Assembly (NCBI RefSeq): GCF_000340435.2
Contig: NZ_CP011883.2
Location: 2,898,687 to 2,962,686, forward strand
From: Mycobacterium haemophilum DSM 44634
GTDB lineage: Bacteria; Actinomycetota; Actinomycetes; Mycobacteriales; Mycobacteriaceae
Reading direction: 5' to 3'
Length of the DNA: 64,000 nt
The translations under genes and the position numbers were made by a program. Under the pieces are notes generated by a model, which did not search any database, was not told the DNA's origin, and was given only the letters and a program-made list of their open reading frames with translations. Positions 24,968-34,511 of this stretch are shown here, piece after piece (position 1 is the first letter of the stretch; every line of letters begins with the position of its first letter).

Positions 24968-26617
24968 TCAACCTGGGCCACGCAGGTACTCAATTGCCTG
25001 CTGGCGAATCTGTGCCTTGCGGACCTTGCCGGTAACGGTCATCGGGAACTCATCAACGATCCACAGATAGCGCGGGATCTTGAACCTGGCGATCTGGCCC
25101 GTGCAGAACTCGCGCAACGCCTCGATGGTCAAACCCGGGGCCCCTTGGCGTAGCTTGACCACGGCCATAAGCTCCTCGCCATACCTTTCGTCGGGCACCC
25201 CAATGACGTGGCCGTCGACGATATCGGGATGCGTGTAGAGGAACTCCTCGATCTCGCGCGGCGAGATGTTCTCACCGCCTCGAACGACGATGTCCTTGAT
25301 CCGGCCGGTGATCTCGACGTACCCGCACGCGTCCATGGTGGCCAAATCTCCGGTGTGCATCCAGCCATCCGCATCGAGCATCTCGGCGGTCTTCTCCGGG
25401 TCATTCCAATACCCGGCCATTACCGAATAGCCCCGCGTGCAGAACTCGCCGGCTACGCCGCGGGGCACCGTCTCACCGGTCACCGGATCCACCACCTTGA
25501 TCTCCAGATGAGGACCCGCCCGGCCGACGGTGCCAACGCGCCGCGCCAGCGAGTCGTTCATCCGCGTCTGCGTGGACACTGGCGAAGTCTCGGTCATCCC
25601 ATAGCAGATCGAGACGCCCGGCATGTGCATGCGCTCGATCACCTTGCGCATCACCTCAACCGGACATGGCGAACCCGCCATGATCCCGGTGCGTAGACTG
25701 CCCAGCTCGTAGTCAGCGAACCCCGGCAGGCCCAGCTCGGCGATGAACATCGTTGGTACGCCGTAGAGACTCGTACACCGCTCGGCCTGCACCGCCTGCA
25801 GAGTTGCCGCAGCGGCAAAGCCGGGCGCCGGGATCACCATGCAGGCGCCGTGGCTAGTGGCCGCCAGATTCCCCATCACCATGCCGAAGCAGTGATAGAA
25901 GGGCACCGGGATACAGATCCGATCGAGCGCGGTGTACTCGAGCAACTCGCCCACCAGATAGCCATTGTTAAGTATGTTGCGGTGGCTCAGCGTGACAGCT
26001 TTCGGGTATCCCGTAGTGCCAGAGGTGTATTGGATGTTGATGGGATCGCTGTTTCGCAGTGTCGCCGCGATCGCCGCCAGCGCAGCGAGGTCGATTTCCG
26101 CACCGGCCAGTTCGTCCCAGCGTTCGCTGTCCATGAACACGACGTCGGACAGGCCAGGGCACTGCGGCGCCACCTCGGCCAGCATCGTGGCGTAGTCCGA
26201 GGTCCTAAAATTGGGGGCGGCGATCACCATCGCGACCCCGGACTGCCTTAGCGCGTACTCCAATTCGCGCGCCTGGTAGGCAGGGTTTAGGGTCACCAGG
26301 ATCGCGCCAATCTCGGCGGTCGCATACTGGACGAGCACCCACTCCCATCGGTTCGGCGCCAAGATGCCGACCCGATCACCCACCCGGATCCCCGCCCGCA
26401 TCAGCCCCGTCGCCAGTCGGCGTACGGCGGCCAGCAGTTCTGCGTAACACCATCGTCGCCCCGCCCAGACGTCAACCAATGCATCCCTGTGCGGGTATTC
26501 AGCGGCCGTATCGGCCAAGTTGGCGCCGATGGTTGTCTCGAGCAGCCGAGGCTTGCTCGGACCTCGGTCATAAGAAGGGGCATGAGACGGCGGATCGCAG
26601 TCCATCGCTACTGCCAC
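24968..26617 (-). CDS. fadD35: fatty-acid-CoA ligase FadD35
   Basis: The 549-residue adenylate-forming enzyme has the AMP-binding P-loop YTSGTTGYPKAVTLSH (about 193-208), the YGMTETSP motif (about 338-345) and the C-terminal hinge TGRIKDIVVRGGENISP with Lys in TGKVRKAQIRQ. It activates a carboxylic acid to its CoA thioester; the substrate is unknown, perhaps a short branched acid. It sits between two operator regions and is divergent from bkaR. Confidence 0.92.
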   Translation of the reverse strand: MAVAMDCDPPSHAPSYDRGPSKPRLLETTIGANLADTAAEYPHRDALVDVWAGRRWCYAELLAAVRRLATGLMRAGIRVGDRVGILAPNRWEWVLVQYATAEIGAILVTLNPAYQARELEYALRQSGVAMVIAAPNFRTSDYATMLAEVAPQCPGLSDVVFMDSERWDELAGAEIDLAALAAIAATLRNSDPINIQYTSGTTGYPKAVTLSHRNILNNGYLVGELLEYTALDRICIPVPFYHCFGMVMGNLAATSHGACMVIPAPGFAAAATLQAVQAERCTSLYGVPTMFIAELGLPGFADYELGSLRTGIMAGSPCPVEVMRKVIERMHMPGVSICYGMTETSPVSTQTRMNDSLARRVGTVGRAGPHLEIKVVDPVTGETVPRGVAGEFCTRGYSVMAGYWNDPEKTAEMLDADGWMHTGDLATMDACGYVEITGRIKDIVVRGGENISPREIEEFLYTHPDIVDGHVIGVPDERYGEELMAVVKLRQGAPGLTIEALREFCTGQIARFKIPRYLWIVDEFPMTVTGKVRKAQIRQQAIEYLRGPG

Positions 26618-26628
26618 GATTCCTTAAA

Positions 26629-26669
26629 GTTAATGGCCAATAACTCATGTTACGTTAGTGACGATTAAC
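26629..26669. promoter_or_regulatory. paired BkaR-type operators in the fadD35-bkaR divergent region
   Basis: GTTAATGGCCAATAAC at 26629-26644 is a near-perfect 16-bp palindrome. A weaker copy, GTTAGTGACGATTAAC, lies at 26654-26669, 25 bp further on. Both resemble the scoA-proximal site. Their position fits simultaneous repression of fadD35 and autoregulation of bkaR. Confidence 0.72.
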
Positions 26670-26705
26670 CGAAGTGTCCAGCGCGAGTTGCGGATGGAGG
26701 CCGTC

Positions 26706-27374
26706 ATGACAGCGTCCACACCCGACGACCAGCCCGGGTCTCCCGAAACACCCAATCGCCGCAGCCAGCTGAAGTCCGACCGACGCCTGCAACTTCTGTC
26801 CGCCGCCGAACGGCTCTTCGCGCAACGCGGTTTCCTCGCGGTGCGGCTAGAAGACATCGGCGCCGCCGCGGGGGTCAGTGGTCCGGCCATCTACCGACAC
26901 TTCCCCAACAAGGAGTCGCTGCTGGTGGAGCTGCTGGTCGGGATCAGCGCCCGACTGCTGGCCGGCGCCCGTGACGTGACGGCCCGCAGCGGTGATGCGA
27001 GCGCGGCGCTGGACGGCCTCATCGATTTTCACCTCGACTTTGCACTGGGCGAACCCGACTTGATCCGTATTCAAGACCGAGATCTTGCCTACCTGCCCGC
27101 TGTCGCCGAACGACAGGTTCGCAAAGCTCAGCGACAGTACGTGGAGGTATGGGTGGCTGTACTGCGCCAGCTGAATCCCCAACTTGCCGAAGCCAACGCC
27201 CGGTTGGCAGCGCACGCGGTATTTGGTCTGCTGAACTCGACGCCGCACAGCATGAAGTCCCTGGATAATTCGCGCACCAAGCCGGCCAGCGCGGAACGGT
27301 GCCGCACCATCATGCGGGCGATGACCGTAGCCGCGCTAGCAGCCGCAGATCAGTGCCAACGTGTGACCGACTGA
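26706..27374 (+). CDS. bkaR: TetR-family repressor of branched-chain keto-acid operon
   Basis: The 222-residue protein has an N-terminal TetR helix-turn-helix (about 24-70; RLEDIGAAAGVSGPAIYRHFPNKESLL) and a C-terminal ligand domain. BkaR (Rv2506) is known to control the leucine/isoleucine operon in mycobacteria; position and operators here agree. A GGAGG at 26696-26700 supports ATG 26706. The frame extends to a GTG at 26658 that lies inside an operator, so I rejected that start. The inducer is probably a pathway acyl-CoA (inference). Confidence 0.9.
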   Translation: MTASTPDDQPGSPETPNRRSQLKSDRRLQLLSAAERLFAQRGFLAVRLEDIGAAAGVSGPAIYRHFPNKESLLVELLVGISARLLAGARDVTARSGDASAALDGLIDFHLDFALGEPDLIRIQDRDLAYLPAVAERQVRKAQRQYVEVWVAVLRQLNPQLAEANARLAAHAVFGLLNSTPHSMKSLDNSRTKPASAERCRTIMRAMTVAALAAADQCQRVTD

Positions 27375-27474
27375 ACCAAGGTTCGGGTACCACCTCGATA
27401 TCGGCGACAACGTCGATAGCAGCTGTCATACGTCGAACGCCAGGTCCAGGTACCCTGCATCCCATGAGGTTGAG

Positions 27475-28251
27475 GTGGACATGAACGATCCACGTCGACC
27501 TGAGTGGCTTGGTCCCAGTTTACCTGGGTCTGGACCGATCGAGCCGCAGGGTCGCCAATACTCGCCGCTCACCGACCCGGCCTATGCCGAGCAAGCGCCC
27601 TACGCGCCCGCGTACGGCGCTCCGCTTCCGCCCTGGACGTCGAACCCGACCCAACAGTTGCCGCCATACTGGCAGCAAGACCAGCCCCCACCAACCGGAA
27701 TACCTCCAGCGGGGCTGAGTCCCCCACCACCGCACGGGCCAAAATCACCGCACTGGTTGTTGTGGGTCGCGGCGGGCGCATCCGTTGTGCTGGTAGTCGG
27801 GCTGGTCATTGCGCTGATCATCGCGAATGGCGCGATCAAAACACAGACGGTCGTCCCGCCGTTACCCGCTATGCCGGAATCAAGTTCGGCCACCCCGAGC
27901 ACCGAGACGTCGCCCACACCCACCGCCGGGCCGGCACCATCGACTACCGGCCCTGGTACTCCCACGCAGACCACCGGGCCGTCCGCGATGCTGGACGTGG
28001 TCTATAGCGTCACTGGCCAAGGCCGGGCCATTAGCGTCACCTACATGGATACCGGCGACGTCATCCAGACCGAGTTCAACGTGGTGCTGCCGTGGAGCAA
28101 ACAGGTCAGCCTGTCAAAGTCAGCCGTTCATCCGGCAAGCGTCACGATCGTCAACATCGGCCACGATGTCACCTGCTCGGTCACGGTGGCCGGAGTTCAA
28201 GTACGTCAGCACACCGGGGTAGGTCTGACGATCTGCGACGCCCCCCGCTAA
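27475..28251 (+). CDS. proline-rich single-pass membrane protein (Rv2507 type, MmpS-like C-terminus)
   Basis: The 258-residue product has a Pro/Gln/Tyr-rich cytoplasmic N-terminus (1-90), one membrane helix (about 93-117; LLWVAAGASVVLVVGLVIAL), a Ser/Thr/Pro linker, and a C-terminal domain with VVYSVTGQGRAISVTYMD and CSVTVAGV that resembles the extracytoplasmic domain of MmpS proteins. No MmpL gene adjoins it. GTG 27475 is listed; ATG 27481 is two codons later. The function is unknown; an envelope role is inferred. Confidence 0.85.
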   Translation: MDMNDPRRPEWLGPSLPGSGPIEPQGRQYSPLTDPAYAEQAPYAPAYGAPLPPWTSNPTQQLPPYWQQDQPPPTGIPPAGLSPPPPHGPKSPHWLLWVAAGASVVLVVGLVIALIIANGAIKTQTVVPPLPAMPESSSATPSTETSPTPTAGPAPSTTGPGTPTQTTGPSAMLDVVYSVTGQGRAISVTYMDTGDVIQTEFNVVLPWSKQVSLSKSAVHPASVTIVNIGHDVTCSVTVAGVQVRQHTGVGLTICDAPR

Positions 28252-28257
28252 GACGCC

Positions 28258-29583
28258 CTAGGCTCGACGAGCGGCGACCCGCTGCATTGGGACGCGGACC
28301 ACCAGCATTCCCAGCAGCCCGGCCAGCAGCACCACTGAGATCCCACCCAGGCCGGCCCGGACGGCGCCGAAGCTGTCGACAAATACCGAGAAAAGCCACG
28401 GCGCCACGAACGACGCCGCCCGTCCCGTCATCGTGTAGAGGCCGAACGCCACGCCTTCCCCACCGTGCTTCGCCATGTGCAGTAACAGAGCGCGCGACGA
28501 CGACTGCGACGGTCCGATAAACAGGCACAGCGCCAACCCGCACACCCAGAAGGCGAGCGGGCCGGAGAGCGTCATCAAAGTCAGCGCCGTGACGATAATC
28601 GCGACCAGTGACCCCACAATGACTCGTTTAGATCCAATCCGGTGGTCGACGAACCCGCCGAGCACCGCCCCCACAGCGGCCACCACGCTGGCGGCCACAC
28701 CGAACACCAACACATTGGCTTGTGAAATTCCGTAGGCGTTGACACCGAGCACAGCGCCGAAGCCGAACATCGCCGCCAAACCGTCCCGGAAGAGCGCGCT
28801 GGCCACCAGGAAGTAGACCAGGTTACGGTCGCGGCGCCATTCCGCGGAGACCTCTGACCACAGCTTGCGGTAGCCACCCAGCATGCTCGTCGGATGAGAC
28901 ACCTCGCCCAACGAGGGCAGTCGGTGCGCCATTAACAGCAGCGGCAGAGCCAACAACGCCAGCCACGCCGCGGCCAACAGCATCGCCGCGCGTACGTAAA
29001 TTCCGTCATGGGTGGGCAGCTGGAGCAGCCCGCGCAGCTCACCGGTGCCGGAAATGAAACCCAGGTAGATCAGCAGCAACAAGACGACGCTGCCGACATA
29101 TCCCGACGCCCAACCCAAGCCGGAAATCCGGCCGGCTGTCGCCGGCGTCGAGAGCTGGCGCAGCATCGCGTTGTACGGGACGCTGGCCAGGTCACCGCAT
29201 GCGGCTGTTCCGGCCAACAGCACCAATCCGGCCCAAAGGTAGCCAGGTTGGTCGCGGATCAAGCTCATCGCGCAGGTCAGCGCTACCGCGAGGCCAGTCA
29301 GCACGCCCAGTGTCACCCGCCGCCGATGCGGGGACTCCACCCATACGCCGATGGCCGGTGCCAGCACCGCGATGGTCAACCCAGCAACAGCCCCCGCGCG
29401 ACCCAGCCAGCTCGCCGGTGAGGTACCGCCGGGCATGCCCACACCCACGCTGCTGGTCAGGTAGACGGAGAAGACGAAGGTCGCCACGATGGCGTTAAGA
29501 CCGGTCGAACCGCAGTCCCACATCGCCCACGCCGCAACCCGAGATCGCACCAAGGTATCCGCGCCCGACTCCGGCTGACTCAT
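28258..29583 (-). CDS. major facilitator superfamily transporter (Rv2508c type)
   Basis: The 441-residue protein has about twelve hydrophobic segments in two halves, with a charged loop near residue 230 and MFS-like motifs such as GGFVDHRIGSKRVIVGS between helices of the C-terminal half. It is of the UMF1/Atg22-like kind of MFS protein, judged by its N-terminal WAMWDCGSTGLNAIVATFVF. The substrate is unknown. Its 3' end converges on the Rv2507-type gene with a 6-bp gap. ATG 29583 was preferred to GTG 29592. Confidence 0.82.
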   Translation of the reverse strand: MSQPESGADTLVRSRVAAWAMWDCGSTGLNAIVATFVFSVYLTSSVGVGMPGGTSPASWLGRAGAVAGLTIAVLAPAIGVWVESPHRRRVTLGVLTGLAVALTCAMSLIRDQPGYLWAGLVLLAGTAACGDLASVPYNAMLRQLSTPATAGRISGLGWASGYVGSVVLLLLIYLGFISGTGELRGLLQLPTHDGIYVRAAMLLAAAWLALLALPLLLMAHRLPSLGEVSHPTSMLGGYRKLWSEVSAEWRRDRNLVYFLVASALFRDGLAAMFGFGAVLGVNAYGISQANVLVFGVAASVVAAVGAVLGGFVDHRIGSKRVIVGSLVAIIVTALTLMTLSGPLAFWVCGLALCLFIGPSQSSSRALLLHMAKHGGEGVAFGLYTMTGRAASFVAPWLFSVFVDSFGAVRAGLGGISVVLLAGLLGMLVVRVPMQRVAARRA

Positions 29584-29603
29584 GCCCGGCACTCTACGGG
29601 TGA

Positions 29604-29714
29604 GTCGGATACGCAGCGACCCGCTGCGCCCGGCTCCACCGCGCTTGCGATCGCTGCAGGGTCGGATACGCAGCGACCCGCTGCGCCCGGCTCCACCGCG
29701 CTTGCGATCGCTGC
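29604..29714. repeat. two 54-bp tandem repeats, 57-bp period (VNTR candidate)
   Basis: The 54 bp at 29604-29657 recur identically at 29661-29714, separated by AGG. Each unit carries internal inverted segments (GCAGCGACCCGCTGC and GCGATCGC). It lies in the divergent promoter region of the MFS gene and cmrA. The period is a multiple of three, but the repeat precedes the likely cmrA start, so it is probably noncoding. Confidence 0.85.
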
Positions 29715-29731
29715 GTGTCTACCATTGGCGC

Positions 29732-30538
29732 ATGCCGATACCAGCCCCCAGCCCCGACGCGCGTGCCGTTGTGACCGGAGCCTCACAGAACATCGGCGAA
29801 GCGCTAGCCACCGAACTTGCCGCGCGTGGACACAGCCTAATCGTCACCGCGCGACGCGAAGACGTGCTCACCAACCTGGCCGCCCGTTTGACCGACAAAT
29901 ATCGTGTCGCGGTCGACGTGCGACCGGTCGATCTCGCCGACCCATCCGAACGAACGAAACTGGCCGACGAACTGGCCGCGCGCCCCATCTCGATCCTGTG
30001 CGCCAACGCCGGCACGGCAACGTTCGGCCCAGTCTCTGCACTCGACCCGGCCGGTGAAAAAGCTCAGGTCCAGCTGAATGCCGTAGCGGTGCACGACCTT
30101 ACGTTGGCGGTACTGCCGGGCATGATCGAGCGTAAGGCCGGCGGGATATTGATTTCTGGCTCGGCTGCCGGCAATTCACCGATCCCCTACAACGCCACGT
30201 ATGCCGCCACCAAGGCGTTCGCGAACACCTTCAGCGAATCGTTGCGCGGTGAATTGCGCGGCTCCGGTGTGCACGTCACGCTGCTGGCGCCGGGCCCGGT
30301 GCGCACCGAGCTGCCCGATGACGCCGAAGCATCGCTCGTCGAAAAGCTGGTGCCTGACTTCCTCTGGATCTCGACGGAGCACACCGCGCGGCTGTCGCTG
30401 GATGCTTTGGAGCGCAACAAGATGCGCGTTGTCCCTGGCTTGACCTCGAAAGCCATGTCGGTGGCGAGCGGGTACGCGCCACGCGCCATCGTCGCACCGA
30501 TCGTGGGCAGCTTCTACAAGAAGCTCGGCGGCGGGTAG
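29732..30538 (+). CDS. cmrA: short-chain dehydrogenase, mycolate reductase CmrA
   Basis: The 268-residue SDR has the NADPH-binding TGASQNIGEALATELAARG (about 15-33), NAG at about 91 and the catalytic Ser...Tyr-x3-Lys (ISGSAAG, YAATKAF, around 145-165). Orthologues (Rv2509) reduce the beta-keto group left after mycolic condensation, the last step to mature trehalose monomycolate. ATG 29732 follows the tandem repeat; in-frame codons upstream to 29582 are the repeat and unlikely to be translated. Confidence 0.9.
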   Translation: MPIPAPSPDARAVVTGASQNIGEALATELAARGHSLIVTARREDVLTNLAARLTDKYRVAVDVRPVDLADPSERTKLADELAARPISILCANAGTATFGPVSALDPAGEKAQVQLNAVAVHDLTLAVLPGMIERKAGGILISGSAAGNSPIPYNATYAATKAFANTFSESLRGELRGSGVHVTLLAPGPVRTELPDDAEASLVEKLVPDFLWISTEHTARLSLDALERNKMRVVPGLTSKAMSVASGYAPRAIVAPIVGSFYKKLGGG

Positions 30539-30541
30539 CCG

Positions 30542-32110
30542 TTACTTTCGGCGGCGTCCGGTCCCGAACAGGCTGCGGATAAATTCGCGTATAGCGGTCA
30601 TGAGGGCGCTCTTCACGGTCGGGTTCTTCAGCACTTGTTCCCAAATGGCCGGGCCTTGCGGCGTAGCGGGCGCGGGCATGGGTGGCACGTCGATCTCGTC
30701 CGGCCAAGGCAGGGGGTCGTACTTCCCGCGCGGCGGCGTCTGCTGCGGCGGTCCTTTCGGTTGGGGCACTTGAGGTTCCAATGGCCGCTGAATCGTCTGG
30801 CCGTACTTGGCGTGCAGCGAGCTGGATTTGGCCGCGGCGGCAATCTCGTCGGTGCCGATGGCGCCCATCAGCGACCGCGGCACCCGCATGCGCGTCCACG
30901 CGACGGGTGTCGGTGCGCCCTTCTCGGACAGCACCGTGACGACGGCCTCACCGATTCCCAACGACGTTAACGCCGACTCCAAGTCGTAGACATCGGTTTT
31001 CGGATAGGTGCGCACAGTCTTGGACAGCGCCTTATGGTCATCCGGGGTGAACGCCCGCAGGGCATGCTGGATACGGGCACCCAACTGGGACAGCACATTG
31101 TTGGGCAGGTCCGTGGGCAACTGGGTGCAAAAGAATACCCCGACGCCCTTGGAGCGAATCAGCTTTACAGTCAGCTCGACCTGCTCGAGGAACGCTTTCG
31201 AGGCGTCGGTGAACAGCAGGTGCGCCTCGTCGAAAAAGAAGACCAGCTTGGGCTTGTCCACATCGCCGACCTCAGGCAGGACGGTGAACAGATCGGCCAG
31301 CACCCACATCAGGAAGGTGGAGAAGATGACCGGACGCAACGATTGACCGCTGAATTCGAGCAGCGAAATGATGCCGCGACCTTGGTCATCGACGCGCAGC
31401 AGATCCTGCGGGTCCAGCTTCGGCTCGCCGAAGAACGTATCTCCGCCCTCGGCTTCCAGATTGACCAGCGCCCGCAGGATGACGCCCGCCGTGGTCGAGG
31501 ACACCCCGCCGAGGGATTTCAGGTCGGCCTTGCCCTCGTCGGTGGTCAGGTGGCTGATGGCCCTACGCAGATCGTCGAGGGTGACCAACTGACGGTCGTT
31601 ATCCTTGGCCCAATGGAAGATCAGACCCAGCGTCGATTCTTGAGTAGCATTGAGCCCCAACACCTTTGATAACAGAATCGGGCCGAAGCTGGCAACGGTA
31701 GCGCGCACCGGCACGCCAATTCCGTCGGTGCCGAGCGACAAAAACTCCACTGGGAATCCGGTCGGTGCCCAGTTGTCCCCGGTGTCCTTAGCCCGCACGG
31801 CGGTCTTATCGTTGGCCTCCCCCGCCCGGACCAGACCGGACAGGTCGCCCTTGACGTCGGCCATCAGCACAGCCACACCCGCAACGCTGAGCTGCTCCGC
31901 GATGAGCTGCAGCGTCTTGGTCTTACCCGTCCCGGTCGCGCCGGCCACGAGGCCGTGCCTGTTGATCGTGGCCAGCGGAATGCGGATCTGCGCGGTCGGA
32001 TCGACCTCGCCGTCGACGACGACGGTCCCCAATTCCAGCGCCTGGCCTGCGACGGCATAACCGCTCGCGATCCGCATCGCCGGCACGCTGGCCGCTGGTT
32101 CGGTGCTCAT
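30542..32110 (-). CDS. HerA-like ATPase (DUF853, Rv2510c type)
   Basis: The 522-residue protein is a HerA/FtsK-superfamily ATPase: Walker A AGATGTGKTKTLQ (about 56-68), Walker B KLVFFFDEAHLL (about 286-297) and a C-terminal arginine-bearing CTQLPTDLP segment. The Pro-rich C-terminus ends in a basic FGTGRRRK. DUF853 proteins are cytosolic with undefined roles. Its end converges on cmrA with a 3-bp gap. Confidence 0.88.
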   Translation of the reverse strand: MSTEPAASVPAMRIASGYAVAGQALELGTVVVDGEVDPTAQIRIPLATINRHGLVAGATGTGKTKTLQLIAEQLSVAGVAVLMADVKGDLSGLVRAGEANDKTAVRAKDTGDNWAPTGFPVEFLSLGTDGIGVPVRATVASFGPILLSKVLGLNATQESTLGLIFHWAKDNDRQLVTLDDLRRAISHLTTDEGKADLKSLGGVSSTTAGVILRALVNLEAEGGDTFFGEPKLDPQDLLRVDDQGRGIISLLEFSGQSLRPVIFSTFLMWVLADLFTVLPEVGDVDKPKLVFFFDEAHLLFTDASKAFLEQVELTVKLIRSKGVGVFFCTQLPTDLPNNVLSQLGARIQHALRAFTPDDHKALSKTVRTYPKTDVYDLESALTSLGIGEAVVTVLSEKGAPTPVAWTRMRVPRSLMGAIGTDEIAAAAKSSSLHAKYGQTIQRPLEPQVPQPKGPPQQTPPRGKYDPLPWPDEIDVPPMPAPATPQGPAIWEQVLKNPTVKSALMTAIREFIRSLFGTGRRRK

Positions 32111-32215
32111 CGTGCCCCCTGTCCCCCGTGATTCCCCATGCAGTACGGCAAACCATCACACTACTTGCCGGGGGGAGACCGAGGCAGGTCTCACGTGCGC
32201 CTACTGTAGAGCGCT

Positions 32216-32863
32216 GTGCGCGACGAATTAGTGTGGATTGACTGCGAGATGACCGGGCTGGATCTGGGTTCGGACAAGTTGATCGAGATCGCAGCCCTAG
32301 TCACCGATGCCGAGCTGAACATCCTCGGCGACGGAGTCGATGTGGTGATCCACGCCGACAGCGACGCGCTCTCGTCAATGATCGACGTGGTCGCTGAGAT
32401 GCACTCGCGGTCAGGACTAATCAGCGAGGTGGAGGCATCCGTCGTCGACCTGGCGACCGCCGAGACGATAGTGCTCGATTACATCAACGACCACGTCAAG
32501 CAACCGAAGACGGCTCCGCTGGCGGGCAATTCGATCGCCACCGATCGGTCGTTCATCGCCCGCGACATGCCCACTCTGGACTCGTTCCTGCACTATCGGA
32601 TGATCGACGTCAGCTCGATTAAAGAACTCTGCCGGCGCTGGTACCCACGCATTTATTTCGGCCAGCCGACCAAAGGGCTCACGCATCGGGCACTGGCCGA
32701 CATTCACGAATCCATCCGGGAGCTGCAGTTCTACCGCCGCACCGCCTTTGTGCCCCCGCCCGGGCCGTCTACCAGCGAAATCGCGGCAATAGTCGCCGAT
32801 CTTTCCGGCGCGCCCGCCACGCCAGGAGATATCGATTCGGCCGACGAGCGTCCGAGCGGTTAA
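32216..32863 (+). CDS. orn: oligoribonuclease Orn
   Basis: The 215-residue DEDDh exonuclease starts with VWIDCEMTGLDLGSDKLIEIA (catalytic Asp and Glu), has NSIATDRSFIARDMP in the middle and HRALADIHESIRELQFY near the C-terminus. It degrades 2-5-mer RNA, including pGpG from cyclic di-GMP turnover, which links it to the diguanylate cyclase in this window. GTG 32216 is the start. It is divergent from the HerA-like gene and just upstream of tRNA-His. Confidence 0.95.
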   Translation: MRDELVWIDCEMTGLDLGSDKLIEIAALVTDAELNILGDGVDVVIHADSDALSSMIDVVAEMHSRSGLISEVEASVVDLATAETIVLDYINDHVKQPKTAPLAGNSIATDRSFIARDMPTLDSFLHYRMIDVSSIKELCRRWYPRIYFGQPTKGLTHRALADIHESIRELQFYRRTAFVPPPGPSTSEIAAIVADLSGAPATPGDIDSADERPSG

Positions 32864-32911
32864 TATCAACAGCGCCGCTCGTTGACCCTGCTAGGGCCGG
32901 CCGGCGGCCAT

Positions 32912-32988
32912 GGTGAGTGTAGTTCAGTTGGTAGAGCACCAGGTTGTGATCCTGGGTGTCGCGGGTTCGAGTCCCGTCACTCACCCCA
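32912..32988 (+). tRNA. tRNA-His (anticodon GUG)
   Basis: The acceptor GTGAGTG (32913-32919) pairs with CACTCAC (32978-32984), with the extra 5' G (-1) at 32912 opposite C at 32985 as in all tRNA-His. The anticodon loop TTGTGAT holds GTG, and CCA is encoded at 32986-32988. It lies downstream of orn as in M. tuberculosis. Confidence 0.96.
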
Positions 32989-33012
32989 CAGGTCAGATCG
33001 CGACGCGGAGCG

Positions 33013-34236
33013 TCAGGTGTTGGCGTTGCCCGCCTTCCACTGCGCCCAGGGAATGTTCCAGTCCCCGAGGCCCTCGGCGCCGGGCAGGGTACCTCCCACC
33101 GTGTTGACGATTTCGACGATGTCGCCGCGCTTGACGTGGTCGTAGAACCACTGCGCATTGCTCGGGCTCACATTTAAACACCCGTGGCTGGTGTTGGTGT
33201 GGCCTTGGGCGCCCACCGACCACGGCGCGGAGTGCACGTAGACGCCGCTGTAGGACAGCTGCGTAGCCCAATCGACATTGGTGCGATATCCGTTGGGCGA
33301 GTTGACGGGAACTCCGTAGGTCGACGAGTCCATGATGATGTGCTTATACCGCGCGCCGACAATGTAGATGCCGTTGGCTGTTGGGGTGCTGTCCTTGCCC
33401 ATCGATGTTGGCATGGTCTTGACCACTTCACCGTTGACCCGCACGGTCAGCATCTTGGTGGTGTCGTCAGCAGTCGCGACGACCTCGTCGCCGATGGTGA
33501 AGTGTGTCTTCACGTTGTCCTCGCCGAACATCCCGTCGCCCAAGTCGACGCCGTACGTGTTGACCGCCACATCAACAGCTGTCCCCGACTTCCAGAAATG
33601 CTCAGGACGCCAACGCACTTCGCGGTTATTCAGCCAGTAGAACGCACCCTCAACGGGCGGGTTGGCGGTGATGGTGATGGCCTTCTGCGCGGCGGCGCGG
33701 TTTGCGATGTTCTCGTCGAACCGGATCGCCACCGGCTCCCCGATGCCCACCACCTCGCCGTCACCTGGATTGACGTAAGGCATCGTCAGGTGCGCGGGAG
33801 AACTGGTTTGGAAGGTCATCTGGCGGTTCGCCGCCCCACCTAGCCCGAGCGCCTTCGCACTCAGCGTGTAGCGCCTGTTGAAGCCCAGCGGCTCGGTGGT
33901 CGACCAGCGCAGCCCGTCGGGGCTAAGTTGACCAGTAATCGTCCGGCCGTTGTCGTTGATCATGGTGACCGCCGCCAGCACACCGTCAGCGACGGTCACC
34001 GTGACTGGCGCATCCACGGTGACACCGACGGCACCGTCGGTCACCGAGGCGGTGAGCTTCGGGACCAGCAGATCGGCAAATGGCGTGCCCTTATCGCCGA
34101 TGACGTTCACCGGTGCGGTGCCGCCGCCCCCGCCGCAGGCGACGGCGAACACAGCGACCGGAATCATCAGCAACGCTAGCCGCGCTCGCCACGCTTTGAG
34201 CCGAACCCGACGGGCCGCACCGGCCACGTTTCGCAT
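33013..34236 (-). CDS. ldtB: L,D-transpeptidase LdtB (LdtMt2 type), lipoprotein
   Basis: The 407-residue precursor has a lipoprotein signal (AVAC lipobox, Cys about 34), two Ig-like domains and a YkuD catalytic domain with HSAPWSVGAQGHTNTSHGCL, including the catalytic Cys of SHGCLN. It makes 3-3 crosslinks in peptidoglycan and is the major carbapenem-sensitive transpeptidase of this type in mycobacteria. The C-terminal tail WNIPWAQWKAGNA is family-typical. It is encoded between tRNA-His and tRNA-Lys on the opposite strand. Confidence 0.95.
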   Translation of the reverse strand: MRNVAGAARRVRLKAWRARLALLMIPVAVFAVACGGGGGTAPVNVIGDKGTPFADLLVPKLTASVTDGAVGVTVDAPVTVTVADGVLAAVTMINDNGRTITGQLSPDGLRWSTTEPLGFNRRYTLSAKALGLGGAANRQMTFQTSSPAHLTMPYVNPGDGEVVGIGEPVAIRFDENIANRAAAQKAITITANPPVEGAFYWLNNREVRWRPEHFWKSGTAVDVAVNTYGVDLGDGMFGEDNVKTHFTIGDEVVATADDTTKMLTVRVNGEVVKTMPTSMGKDSTPTANGIYIVGARYKHIIMDSSTYGVPVNSPNGYRTNVDWATQLSYSGVYVHSAPWSVGAQGHTNTSHGCLNVSPSNAQWFYDHVKRGDIVEIVNTVGGTLPGAEGLGDWNIPWAQWKAGNANT

Positions 34237-34430
34237 CCTTATCTCACCTCCTCCCTCCACCCACACCCACCTCGCACTCAGGCTGAGCTTGTAGACTCGG
34301 CAGTAGTCTAGGGCCAGATAGGCGGCGGCGCCGGGAAGCTCGCACCGGGTTCACCGGCGAGATTTCGCCTCACAGCGCAGAGCCTGTTAGTGTGCCTTGG
34401 CTGGGTCGATTCTTCGCTGGGTCGATCAAG

Positions 34431-34503
<73 letters not shown>

Positions 34504-34511
34504 CCCATCTT

